This document shows positions 28,263 to 38,300 of a stretch of DNA of 64,000 bases, one piece after another. Both the position numbers and the translations under genes were made by a program. The stretch lies in NCBI RefSeq assembly GCF_000499385.1, contig NW_013654827.1:32485-96484 (forward strand), given 5' to 3'. The notes beneath the pieces were generated by a model that was not told where the DNA came from, searched no databases, and was given only the letters and a program-made list of their open reading frames with translations. The DNA comes from Eimeria necatrix (lineage: Eukaryota; Apicomplexa; Conoidasida; Eucoccidiorida; Eimeriidae). The number at the start of each line of letters is the position of its first letter. Positions within the stretch are counted from its first letter, which is position 1.

Positions 28263-30071
28263 CTAAGGCCGCAGAGCCAGCGGCTGCTGCTCCGAAAATG
28301 GCTTTTCTGGCGTTCCTTCGGTCGTCGCAGGCGGAGACACCAACTCCGTGGGGTAGTTCGTCGCTGGGTCTCCTTTGTTCGCATCGGTTCCAGCCTGCTG
28401 CGGCTGCTGTGAAAGGAGATTGTCATGCTGCTGCTCGTTAGATCCACCCACGTGATCAGTCTGCATGACACTGCACCACAACTTCTGCTGCTGCTGCCTC
28501 TGCGCCAGCAGGAGCTGCTGCTGCTGTTGCTGTATTTGATAGTGCCTCTCCACAGCAAGTTCCTGCTGCTCCTGTTGTTCTCTTGAGCGCAACACAAACG
28601 CCTTTAACCGGCGTAAGTTGTCGCCTGTAGGAAAGTCGCTACACGTACATTCAAGGTCACCAGTCTCTGCTGCTGTTGCTGCTGCCGCTGCTCGCTGTCT
28701 CAGCAACAACTGTGGCGTCTTCCCACAGGGTGCCTCCTGCTGCTGCTGCTTGGAGCCCTCCAGGACCAGCAATTCGTCTAGATGTAGCTGTAGCAGCTGC
28801 ATGTACACATCGTGGGTTTCGCTGCGACGGCGGAGGCACGCCGGAACCAAACGGCGGATTCTTCTCACCTCCCCTCCCTCCTTCCCTTTAACCCGCGAAA
28901 GAGGCAGTCCTGTAGCAGTACTTGCAGTACCTGCAGCTGCCGCCGCAGGCGCCACAAACACCAGCCCCCCCAGCTGCAAACCCTCAGCGGCAAGCTCAGA
29001 CCTGAGCTGTAAGGCAGGCAGAAGGCCCCTTCCTTCACTGTACAGAATAATGCTCTGGGGGGTTTGCTGCTGCTGCTGTTGTAGCCAAAGGAAAGCTGCG
29101 CGAATATCTGTGTTCACCCCAGTTGTAGATGGCCGGCACAGCCTTCGCTGCTGCTGCTGTTCCTGCTGTTCGGAATGGTTCCTGCGAATGGTGCAGCAGC
29201 AGAATCCATAACCGGTGTACTCGTAGCCCAAGACATTTACGCAAAGAGAGCGGCACAAGAACAAAAGCAAGGGGTACATACGCCCCAAGTCGCTGTTGCT
29301 TCGGTGAGACACCAGAAGAGTTTGCCTGGCGGACGGATGGCGAAGGAACAGGGCAGGAATGATGCTGCCACTGGCTGTTTGGAGCTGCAGCACCTTGAGG
29401 CTGATAGTGCAACTGTTGCTGCACCTCCAGCAGTCTACGCAGGGAAATCGGCTCTTGAAGCTGCTGCTGCGGCTCATATGGAGTCGCAAGTTTCTGCTGT
29501 TGCTTTGCTGCAGCTGTCGTGGATCTGCTGTGTCGGCATCCAACGTAGCTGCAGGGGCTACTGCTGGTTTCGAGGCATTAAATGAAGCAATTTCGCTGTC
29601 ACTGTCGTGAAAACTATTGCTGCCCTGAGACGAGCAAGAGGGCACGTGGAGCAAATTGCTTGACGAAGGCATCGAAGCTGGGGATCGGGGGGCCTCTTTC
29701 GTGCAGCAGAAGAAGCAGCTGCTCCAAGAACCTGCAGCAGCAGCACAGCCAGGGCACAACACCGCTGGCTGCTGCTGCGGCAGTTCCTGCTGCTGCTGAA
29801 GCATGTAGCAGCTCAGCTGAGGTTCTGTACTGCCGAGCTTGGGGGGCCTTGGAGTGCCAGCGCCAGCGCTGCGAGAGTTGCTCCTGCTGAAGCCCCTGCC
29901 GCTGCTGCCGCTACGCTGGCTTAGAAATCTGCGGCTGTGGCTGCAGCGTATTTCGTAGCTTGTAGCAGCGCAGTCTGGGGGCGTCCACGCTTGCCGCGCG
30001 CGCTTGTTGCAGGGCACACACAGGCAGAACCCTACTGGTGCAGGGGCTTTGGTCGTCTCATCCCCTCCCAT
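28263..30071 (-). CDS. ABHD17-like alpha/beta-hydrolase fold protein lacking the nucleophile serine
   Basis: One uninterrupted frame of 602 codons. Residues 236-375 follow the ABHD17 (depalmitoylase-family serine hydrolase) core: TLLVSHRSNSDLG (ABHD17 has LLFSHGNAVDLG), LGYEYTGYG (FSYDYSGYG), IILYSEGRGLLP (IILYGQSIGTVP), LVFVAP. The G-x-S-x-G elbow is replaced, so residue 347, the nucleophile position, is Gly (codon at 29031-29033). The oxyanion HG is HR at 256-257. No Asp or His loop of the triad is recognisable after residue 375. The rest is low complexity: poly-Q at 301-308, 331-336 and 514-519, poly-A at 375-380 and 461-465, and Ser-rich stretches. If translated as read it would be a pseudoenzyme. 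The start ATG at 30071 is the first in frame; an upstream exon is possible. CAG runs on this strand encode Gln, which supports the strand choice. Confidence 0.6.
   Translation of the reverse strand: MGGDETTKAPAPVGFCLCVPCNKRARQAWTPPDCAATSYEIRCSHSRRFLSQRSGSSGRGFSRSNSRSAGAGTPRPPKLGSTEPQLSCYMLQQQQELPQQQPAVLCPGCAAAAGSWSSCFFCCTKEAPRSPASMPSSSNLLHVPSCSSQGSNSFHDSDSEIASFNASKPAVAPAATLDADTADPRQLQQSNSRNLRLHMSRSSSFKSRFPCVDCWRCSNSCTISLKVLQLQTASGSIIPALFLRHPSARQTLLVSHRSNSDLGRMYPLLLFLCRSLCVNVLGYEYTGYGFCCCTIRRNHSEQQEQQQQRRLCRPSTTGVNTDIRAAFLWLQQQQQQTPQSIILYSEGRGLLPALQLRSELAAEGLQLGGLVFVAPAAAAAGTASTATGLPLSRVKGKEGGEVRRIRRLVPACLRRRSETHDVYMQLLQLHLDELLVLEGSKQQQQEAPCGKTPQLLLRQRAAAAATAAETGDLECTCSDFPTGDNLRRLKAFVLRSREQQEQQELAVERHYQIQQQQQQLLLAQRQQQQKLWCSVMQTDHVGGSNEQQHDNLLSQQPQQAGTDANKGDPATNYPTELVSPPATTEGTPEKPFSEQQPLALRP
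28480..29170 (-). repeat. CAG triplet runs (coding homopolymer tracts)
   Basis: Interrupted CTG runs on the plus strand at about 28482-28532, 28550-28580, 29067-29082 and 29147-29170 read as CAG on the minus strand. They give the poly-Q tracts of the hydrolase-like protein. Such homopolymeric amino-acid repeats are a known feature of Eimeria coding sequence. Confidence 0.75.
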
Positions 30072-31943
30072 CGTCTTCCGTGGACGCTACCACCTCTGTT
30101 GCTTCGGGAGTCAGCCTCGTGATATTGCTGTCCTTGTGAAGCTTGCCCTCCCGGTACTGCTCGGACAGCCGACACTGTCGCTGCTGGCGGAGGTGTTCGT
30201 TGCTGACTGGGTTGCCCAACTTGTCCTCACCGCTCTCACTAAAGAGTAAATTGTATTTGAGTGTTCATTTGCTTGGCAAATAGGCGGTGTACATCGGAAT
30301 TCCGTAGTGGCGGGCGCGGCTGGTGCAGCTGATGCAGCTGCTGGCGCCCGTATGTCCAACTCTCCAAGTGTGCCGCCTGGTTAGCTCAGACTCGCACTTA
30401 ATGATTCATGCTAATCCACAAGAAAAGCTACAGTGGTGATTATAGTTAGTCACTGCAGCCGCTGGTGCTGTTGCCGCCGTTGCCGAGCTGTGACTGCTCA
30501 GCAATCGGTGGAATGCACTCAGCACTGCAGCTGCAGCTGCCGTCGCTGTTATTATTGCTGTCTCTGCTGTAAATCGTCCTACAAGGTATAAAAAGCCTGA
30601 AGAGCCACAAGAGATTTGATGCAACACCAGGTAACAACAGGTCTTGCTTCTCCTGCTGCTGCGGTTGTTGTACCGTCGGCGCCCGGCGCCGCCGACTACT
30701 GCGCCATCCAGCCCGCACTGCCCTGCATGCAGCAGGAAAAACGACAGCAAGAACAGCTACAGTTGCTCTTCGCTGCTGCAGCCTTCCCAAACTTCAGAAG
30801 CCATCGTATTTGCTCTTCACCTTCATATTTACCAGTAGTAAGAGACCCCATGGATTTCTATATATGCCTCACACTTTTCGCGCCGGGTATTCATCGAGAC
30901 CACCAGCTCCACCTGCCGAAGCAACAACGCCTGCTGAAGTAGCAGCCAGCATATCAGCTCCAAATTCAGTCTCAGCAGAACAGAGCCACATGCATTCCAG
31001 CAGCATTATCCGCCGCTGCATGGATATCTGTGGTTAACAGGGACGGCGGCGCGCCACTCAGCACAGGGAGGGAGGAATTTCAGCGTTCTAAAAATGTACG
31101 CATCGGCCTGTGCAACCCCAGCAAGGCTGTATTCGCCGCAAGCATTTTTACTGTGCATCGTTATCTCCTCCTCCTGAAAGGACGCCCTTGACGGCAGAAC
31201 ATCGCCGCTCCTTTATCCTCTTCTCCAGAACGGTCTCTGCCTTCACACAACTCTGCTGCAGTCGCAGAAGCAAGAACAGAAATAGTCAAGGCTCTCAGCG
31301 CAAGGCTACTCCAGGCTTTACAATTGGCCCAGAGACACTGCGACTGCTACGACTGCAGCATCGAAAGCAGCTGCAGCAGAAGCAGCTGCGGTAGCTGCAG
31401 CTACTATTCTATTCGCAATGCACAACACGGAAACACCAGGTATAGTGGCAACGTACCGACATACACAGCAGCTGGCCCGCATACGATGATCAATCGTACC
31501 GAAAGTCTCAGCTGCTGAAATTCCTCTGCGGCTTTTAGTGCGCCACTGAAAGCGTACCAAAACTCAAAGCAGTTGGACCAAACATGTTGTCTTTGGTGCT
31601 GCTGATCATGAGAAAGTGCATGAGCCAGTAATGCTGCGCATGTGGCTACGGGGCGTGTATCGCTACGGGGCGTGTATCGCACGCTCGGTATTCACGAAGT
31701 TTGTTTCTTATGTTTCTTAATCTGTGTACTTCGCATTTTGTGTTGATCTGAATCTGCACAGATGGAAAGACGCCACTGAGCGGCAAACGGGTGCGTCAGC
31801 TTGGGGGCAGTGTGAGTGTGGCTGACATTTCAGTTTGAGAGAATTAACTGATAGGGAAGCCGCTGCATACTCAGTGTGTGAGACACGTGGAATCTATGTA
31901 CTACCCCAAATATTCCAAATACCGATATCCTTGTTAGTTTTAG
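30072..31943. other. Triplet-repeat-rich region, coding status unresolved
   Basis: Both strands have several overlapping open frames of 60-115 codons, caused by CAG/CTG/GCA triplets. Candidates include a minus frame at 30446-30790 with Gln and Asn runs (possible upstream exon of the hydrolase-like gene) and plus frames at 30810-31037 and 31110-31394 (possible upstream exons of the next plus gene). No phase-consistent chain or homology settles it. Confidence 0.4.
31645..31678. repeat. 17-bp perfect tandem duplication
   Basis: The 17-base unit GCTACGGGGCGTGTATC occurs twice head to tail. It is probably a replication-slippage product. No function is seen. Confidence 0.85.
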
Positions 31944-32650
31944 GTGGATTCATCATGCGCGGTTGTTGATGCAACAGCATTGCAACTCCTCACATTCTGC
32001 ACCTCAAAGCCCTGGTGCTCTACAGCAACAGGAGGTGGAGGAGCAACGGAAGCAGCATCAGCGAGATCATCAGCAACAAGAGGCTGTTGACCTGGGTAAG
32101 AACAAGGCTACGCTACTGCGTGTAACGGCGCCACCATGTCATCACTTTTGTGGTCTTCACGGAGTCGGTTCTTGGGGAGTGTCTTGTTCATGTTCTATCC
32201 TGTACACTTTGCATGCACTTTTTGTTTACAACACTTAGTTGTGTTTCATCATTGAATGTGCGTTTTTTACTCCAGGTCACCGTTTGTGGGAGGGGAACAA
32301 ACGAAAGGCCGGCAGCGAAAATGACGTGCCCAGGGACAGTAAGCACCAGGCCTTTGCGTTTAGGGTTTCTGACATATATTCTTGTTTAGTACTGTGCGGA
32401 GTAGAGGTTTATGCAGCTGCTCAACTCAGTCTTTGCCTCATGCCTTACCGACGGCGCTAGTAATATTCAACTAGGCCAATTGGTTGGCATAAGGAAAGGC
32501 TAATCCTCCATGATTTTGTGTTATTTCGCCGCAGTTCAATCACTGGGCATAGGTCTTTTGGCCTTTTTGTATGCAGCGGCTGACTGGGATTTGCTAAGAA
32601 GTTGGCTGCCGCCGCAGCTGCGAAAATCGCAGCAGAAAAAGCTGCCATAA
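31944..32650 (+). CDS. Tentative spliced gene, Gln-rich with possible C-terminal membrane helix
   Basis: I do not recognise a family. Three exons join in phase: 31944-32095 (acceptor TTTTAG, donor GGTAAG), 32276-32338 (acceptor TCCAG, donor GTAAGC) and 32535-32650, ending at TAA. The first is Gln/Glu/Arg-rich (EVEEQRKQHQRDHQQQEAVD, coil-like). The second reads GHRLWEGNKRKAGSEND. The third starts with a hydrophobic run (SLGIGLLAFLYAAADW) and ends with a basic tail. An alternative acceptor at 32576 stays in frame but removes the hydrophobic run. An alternative Lys/Ala-rich frame exists at 32602-32829. The exon at 31944 begins in phase 2, so at least one upstream exon is expected. Confidence 0.35.
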
Positions 32651-34540
32651 AATTTCTCCTTCGGAATATGTTACCACGTCATGGCGCCTTACGTGCTCAC
32701 ACTTTTTCAAAAGTTTCGTTCTATTTCTTGTACAAACCACGTTTATTTTTCGCTGTCAAAAATACCGAAGCCCAGCACAGCCGACTCTCCAATGCTACAT
32801 TAGCTCGTCGGTTTTACCAGGATCTCTAAAGTCCTCTGGGGAGTAAGATTGTGGATTTAGTTCTTAGGGTCTGTGGCATTCAGTAGCGGCCCCTGGTACG
32901 GCGCAGGGGGAGACATAAGAAGGCAAGCTGTACCGCTGGCTGCAAACTATTATACTGACGCAGCGATATGCTCACGTATTTTGTTCATATGCAACTATCA
33001 CTGGCCACTGAATAGGGTCTAGTCGTATTTTTCAGAAAGCTTCACGAATTTAAGATATAATTGCAAAGCATCGAACCTGGTGTGTAAATACTGTATTCGG
33101 GAGGATAATGTGTAAAATTTACGATCTACATTTTAATTCATAGGAGGCTACTGGAGGGCCCACAAAGGTCAGTCGTGTGTGTGTGCCGGATTTTCTTACT
33201 TACCTCTTTGTCCCGAAAAGCGCCATATCTGGGCATTTAGAGGACTTTACTTGGCATCGCTCGCGACACGAAAGCAAATTGACACTGGCCACCCACCGCT
33301 ACTTCAATTTTCTAAGTTCATTTTTTAACAGCCCCGAGTGCCACGTATGAGTCGTCCAGCGAATGCTGCTGAGTCACTGCACTGGGCTTTGTCAAGAAAT
33401 GCTACGGGCCTTCAGGTTTCAGGGGAACCTAGATGCTGTTTAGCTCGTTTTTATTGAGAAGCTCAAGTTGCTGCAGGTGTTACCGGAATCGAGAACTATG
33501 GCTTCTCGTGCATTTCCGTCCCTGACATTAAACGGCAGCTGCAGCTTTGGTGATAAGGTTTCGTTGTATAGATTTTGGCAGGAAAAACGCCGGTGCTGCA
33601 GAGATATTGCCTTGCCCACCAGAAGACTGATTAGTAGTCACGAATCCTGTACCTTACAGCCCCTGAAAGTCGATACGTTACACAATGCTGTCACTTGCAA
33701 TTCGACGAATTCCGAAGGGGTAAAAGCGATGGAGTGCTTTGCACGTTGTCACAATCCGACAAGCCGCAGTTTCCGAGGAGAGTAGGAATCAGTCTAGCCT
33801 ACACATGTATGGTTTTATGAGGTGCTGGTGGCATCTTTGAACACACATGCAGTGTTGGAGTTTCTACGACGGAAGATTGCAAGTCAAAAATGTCCGGTGC
33901 ATGGGAATATCAAAGCATCGTTTTCAGGAGGATGGCACCACAGGGCTCAAAGTTTATAACTGCAATTGTATTTATATTATATGTTTGTATGTATATTGTC
34001 AATGGCCTTTCTTGTATTGGAATCGATTGCACATACAAATGAGACGACCATGGGACGCTGCACGTTGTGGGCACAGTCCTGTCGTCAAGATCCTGCGCAC
34101 ATCCGTATTACCAAATCTATTTCATCTCCATCACAACTGCTTCATCTCCAGTGATTTCTCGCCTGGATAATGAAGCTTCAAGATGTGTATTTTATTGACT
34201 TCCGCGGCAGGCAATGCTTCGGAGCAAGAAAAAATGCGCTATATAGTTCATTCACTGTTCCTGAGGGCTGCTAGTCCCAATTTCGTCTTCGTTTCTTGGG
34301 TTTCTCCCTAAATTTAGAAAGTTTTAACTTCTTTCACGGATCACAGCTCTGAGTTTCTCATGAGAACCGAGTCGTCTCCAGTGGGCATTGTTTTCTATAG
34401 GCAGATAGGCTCATTACAACCAGAAAAATGATTGGCCCCATACTAACAAAGGTGGTGGGTGAAGTATAGCAAGGCGGACGAAACTCCAGTGCGTCGCAGC
34501 AGGACTGCTGGTAGTGTGCTTCACCAACCCCCCGATAGAG
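32651..34540. other. Intergenic stretch, no convincing gene
   Basis: The longest open frame (33468-33785 plus, 105 codons) has no recognisable motif and no good flanking splice sites. Sequence is moderately AT-rich, with no RNA gene or long repeat seen. It probably holds the promoter side of the LRRC9-like gene. Confidence 0.45.
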
Positions 34541-34728
34541 TAGTTGCAAAGAAGGCCACGTGGAAGCATCGAAGAATGCCAAGAAGGTAATCTTCCCGGT
34601 GCAACAGAGGCATTAAGAAGGGGAACAGAGAATCAGAAGATAACATTACACTCCGCCCGTCATTCGCCGCCCGGTTGGTGGGAGGATGTGGCTCGGGCTA
34701 ATCGTGGGGATCTTCGGGGCCTCCTTCG

Positions 34729-34860
34729 TTGCATGAATTTAGCTACTTGAAAACGCTCGAGAATCTTCGAAGGACTGCAAGGCTTATGAAATCACGTATA
34801 GCTGATGCAGTCAAGTCGTCAGTTTTCGTTACAGAAGCAGGCCTGTTTCGGTCTTCCTCC
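34729..34860 (+). CDS. Possible upstream exon of the LRRC9-like gene
   Basis: A frame reading FSYLKTLENLRRTARLMKS and continuing to FRSSS ends at a consensus donor (GTAAGT at 34861) in phase 0. A pyrimidine-rich acceptor CCTTAG at 35378 opens in phase 0 into the long Ser-rich frame, giving AKTMSRSTR. The join is therefore possible. Otherwise translation of the LRRC9-like protein starts at the ATG at 35388. No homology was found for this piece. Confidence 0.3.
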
Positions 34861-35387
34861 GTAAGTGTGCCGAAACGAGATCATCTTCGATCCCCGACGC
34901 ACTTAACTTTTAGTTACATTTCAACTTTGCATAGTAATTCCGCCTGAACACCAAGAGGCTTTCCATAAAAGGTGACTGACAAGTAAAGGCGCGATAAAGG
35001 GCGTTCTTAAGGTCACCTCAAGGTGTCCTTGGGTGGAGGCGCCGAGCTTCTTCCTGCGCATATTAGGAAACGACATCACCAATTCCAACGTATCATTTTG
35101 ATTTATCTGATAACGAGAACGCTGGATATCGCTGACGGGATTGTAGAAACCACAACCTCTGTGAAGCACCAGGAAGAGCAGCAGAAAAGGGATTAACCAA
35201 CCTTCAAGCAGACCACATGTTCACGGAGACGCGATGACCTTTGTTGTTGGTACGGAGACCGACGAGGAGAAGGAAAAGGAAATGCATGCAAGGTCGGTGT
35301 AATAACGGTAGGTAAACCTGTAAACAGGGGGTGGCCCGGGGGCCCCCCCTTGACTGTTACCTCATTTTGATGCCTTAGGCAAAGACG

Positions 35388-38300
35388 ATGAGCCGGAGCA
35401 CCAGAGCAACTCACAGAGGGCCCCCAATAAGAAGTAAAGGGCTCTTCTCTGGAACGCTCGATGGTCACCTCGCTGTACAAACGGCCAGCAGGCAGCCAGA
35501 TTGGGCAGTGCCACCTGGTGCTCCCCGACGAGGTTCAGGAGTGATTGGCACCAGCAGCAAAGTAACGCAGCCATCAGATAACAGTAGGGCATCCTGCAGC
35601 AGCAGCACCAATGGCTGCGCAGATCGCACGGCGCACATCAGCTCGGGAAGCATACTGGGAAACAAGACTTCCCTAGAGAAGAAAACCCCCCGCGCCTCTC
35701 AAAGAAGAGAGCCTCAGCTGCATCATTTCACAGGTGTTAATATAATGCAGGCTGTTGAGTGCCTAAAGGAATCCGCCAGTGGCAGCAGCAGCAAGAACTT
35801 TCCACATCAACTGCGTTCCAGCCAAATTGAGGACTCTCCGGCTTCACCTGTGAACAAGTTGCAGGATACTCAAGCAACGACACTCTCTGGTATTTCTGAT
35901 TCAGCATGCCTTCTACAATGCGCAGGCAGCATGTCTGCCCGTCGGCTTCTCGGATGCCGTGGAAAGAAAGAGTTAACGTCGGACTCAACAACAGCGCCGG
36001 AGGGCCTGCCGGACAGCTTCTCCCTCGGCGCGATATGCATGGGTACGGCGTTTGCTTCGAACTTGCAGGAAGACTGCACGGTAAGGCATGCTGCCAAAAG
36101 TACGCCCAGAAGGAGCGAAAGAGGGGGCCCTGTCAGCGCACGCAAGAGCTACGATTTCGCTGAAACCCAAGAGAAACAATATATGGGCGATGGGGAGTTT
36201 GAAGAAAGTGGTCAGACGGTTTTGCCCAAAATGCGTAGAGGCTCCACTTCGCTTATTCGGCCCTTGCCAGCACAAGTTGATCGCTCTGAAGTCCTCAGCG
36301 AGGGGCCTATTGAGGATCAAGAAAGCACCCAAGAACTTCCCGCTGCTTCACTTACCAGCAGCAGCAGCCGTCGCAAGATCCGTACTTCTGAGAACGTGGA
36401 TAAGTATTACGTGGCACTCACAGGCAGAGACAGTACGGACGGAAAAAGTGAAAAAAACAGCATCAACGGCAACAGCAACCAAGACAGCAATAGCTGCAAT
36501 AGCAGCGATGGCAATAGTGGCAGTTCTTGCACCATCAGTAGCCTTTCCAGAGAGCTTCTGCTCAAGGAATCTTCTGGATTGTCTTTGGAAACTCGTGAAC
36601 AGCTCGTCACAAGGAGGCAACATGCTACATCGGGTATAACCCCAAGGGCTGAAGGAGGAGAGGTATGTGCGGCAGTGGCAGACAGCTTCAAGGAAGCCCT
36701 CTCCATCCCATCTACTACCAAATATCACAACACTTCGCCTACCGCCCCTGGATTTCATAGCTATGGAGCGCACGCTCTGCCGTGGCAGGGAAGCAGTGCC
36801 GGCACCATTAGCGGGACCCACAATACCAAAGAACAGAAGCTGCGCAGCCACAGCGAGAGCGGTAGCAGCAGCAGCACTGAAAGCAATGCTCCTGCAGATG
36901 AAAATAGAGAACATCCACCGAAGGTGAATGCGCAGTACGTCGATTCCAAGTCCAGCAACTGCAGCGGCTGCAATAACAAGAGCGACACCAGCGGCTGTGG
37001 TAAATATCAGACTAACAGTCCCACTGACGCTCTTGCCAGCGCCCGCGAGAGGGACCCTCCTTCAACAGAAACCCTTAGAGGAATTCCGAAGGAATCAGCA
37101 ACACAAATTCCTAGAAAGCGAGCAGGACGTATGAAAGGCAGCTCTGAACAGAGCTCCTCAGCGTGCTTAGGAGGTTGGAAAGGACACCAGAGTTGTAAAG
37201 GTCTAAGGGCTCCCAGAAGGGGAGCTGCATCTGGAGTTGCAGCTGTAAGGATGCTTTCAGCACTGGGTGCTCCCGGCATGATCTTTCGTCCAGACAGAAC
37301 AGACCAAGATGGCAACGAGTCACCTGTCAGCAGTCAGAGCAACAGTGATACTGACGAGGTACTGAAAAGGGATGGTGCGTCGGTGCCTCAACGAATAGGG
37401 GCGTCAAACAGGCCGTCGGTTTCTTTGGGATCTGCTCATGAGTAAGCAAAACCGGATACTTTTCAGTAGCTTGAGAAATTCATTTTTCATGTCTCCTGAT
37501 GCCCCGCAGAGTGGTGCGGTACCCTTCATTGCTGTTACACACCGTGCAGCTTCAGAGGAACCTCTACACACAGGATGCTGGGCAGATCGACAGCAGGTTT
37601 CTACTGCTGCCGTTTTTCTGGTTGTTGCTGTTCGTGTTTACCGTGTAGAGGATCTACTGACCTTTCATGGCTGTACGAAGTCACGGGAATACGGGATGCG
37701 TCAGAAGCAAACTTGGTCGATTCGCTCGAATTAATCATGGATAGGCCGCTGAACCAGACGACACTTAACGCCCTCGGTACATTCGGTTGTCTGCGGGAGC
37801 TAAGGCTTGTTCAGCAGCACATTCAAACCCTTGAGTTCGTTGGAGTTTGCAAGAGCTTGCAAGTACTTCACCTTCCAGAGAATCAAATTGAGAGACTTGA
37901 AGGTACTTCAGCTCTAATACACGCAGCTTCTGCAAGATGTATGGGACACGATGAGCGTACGACAAGTTCCTGCGGCTCAAGCTCTCCGTTTTACGCCTGT
38001 CTCTCCTTCGTCATAGAGTCTTCCGCTCTGCTTAGCTGCGCCAGGCTTCTCCGTAGTACAACCAGCTGAGTTCCATTTGTGTAGAGGGAGCTAGGCGTAT
38101 ACGTGCGTTCCTGTGTTTTGCATTGCTTTAAGGAGTTCAGTCGTGTAAGTTTCTGGAGGAGCTAGACCTAAGTGGCAACCTTATATCGGACTTAGGCTCC
38201 CCGGAAGAGCCCCTGCATATATCTGCTTCTTCTCCTGGGACACAGAAGAGCCCCTTGGAAGGGCTTAACCGCCTGCACACGCTGCGGCTTAACAGCAACA

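Noticed and set aside
28618..29211. 197-codon plus-strand frame with Ser, Ala and Cys runs
   Set aside because: Antisense of the hydrolase-like gene. Its CTG runs read as Cys and Leu tracts, atypical for these genomes, whereas the minus frame reads Gln and keeps the ABHD17 pattern.
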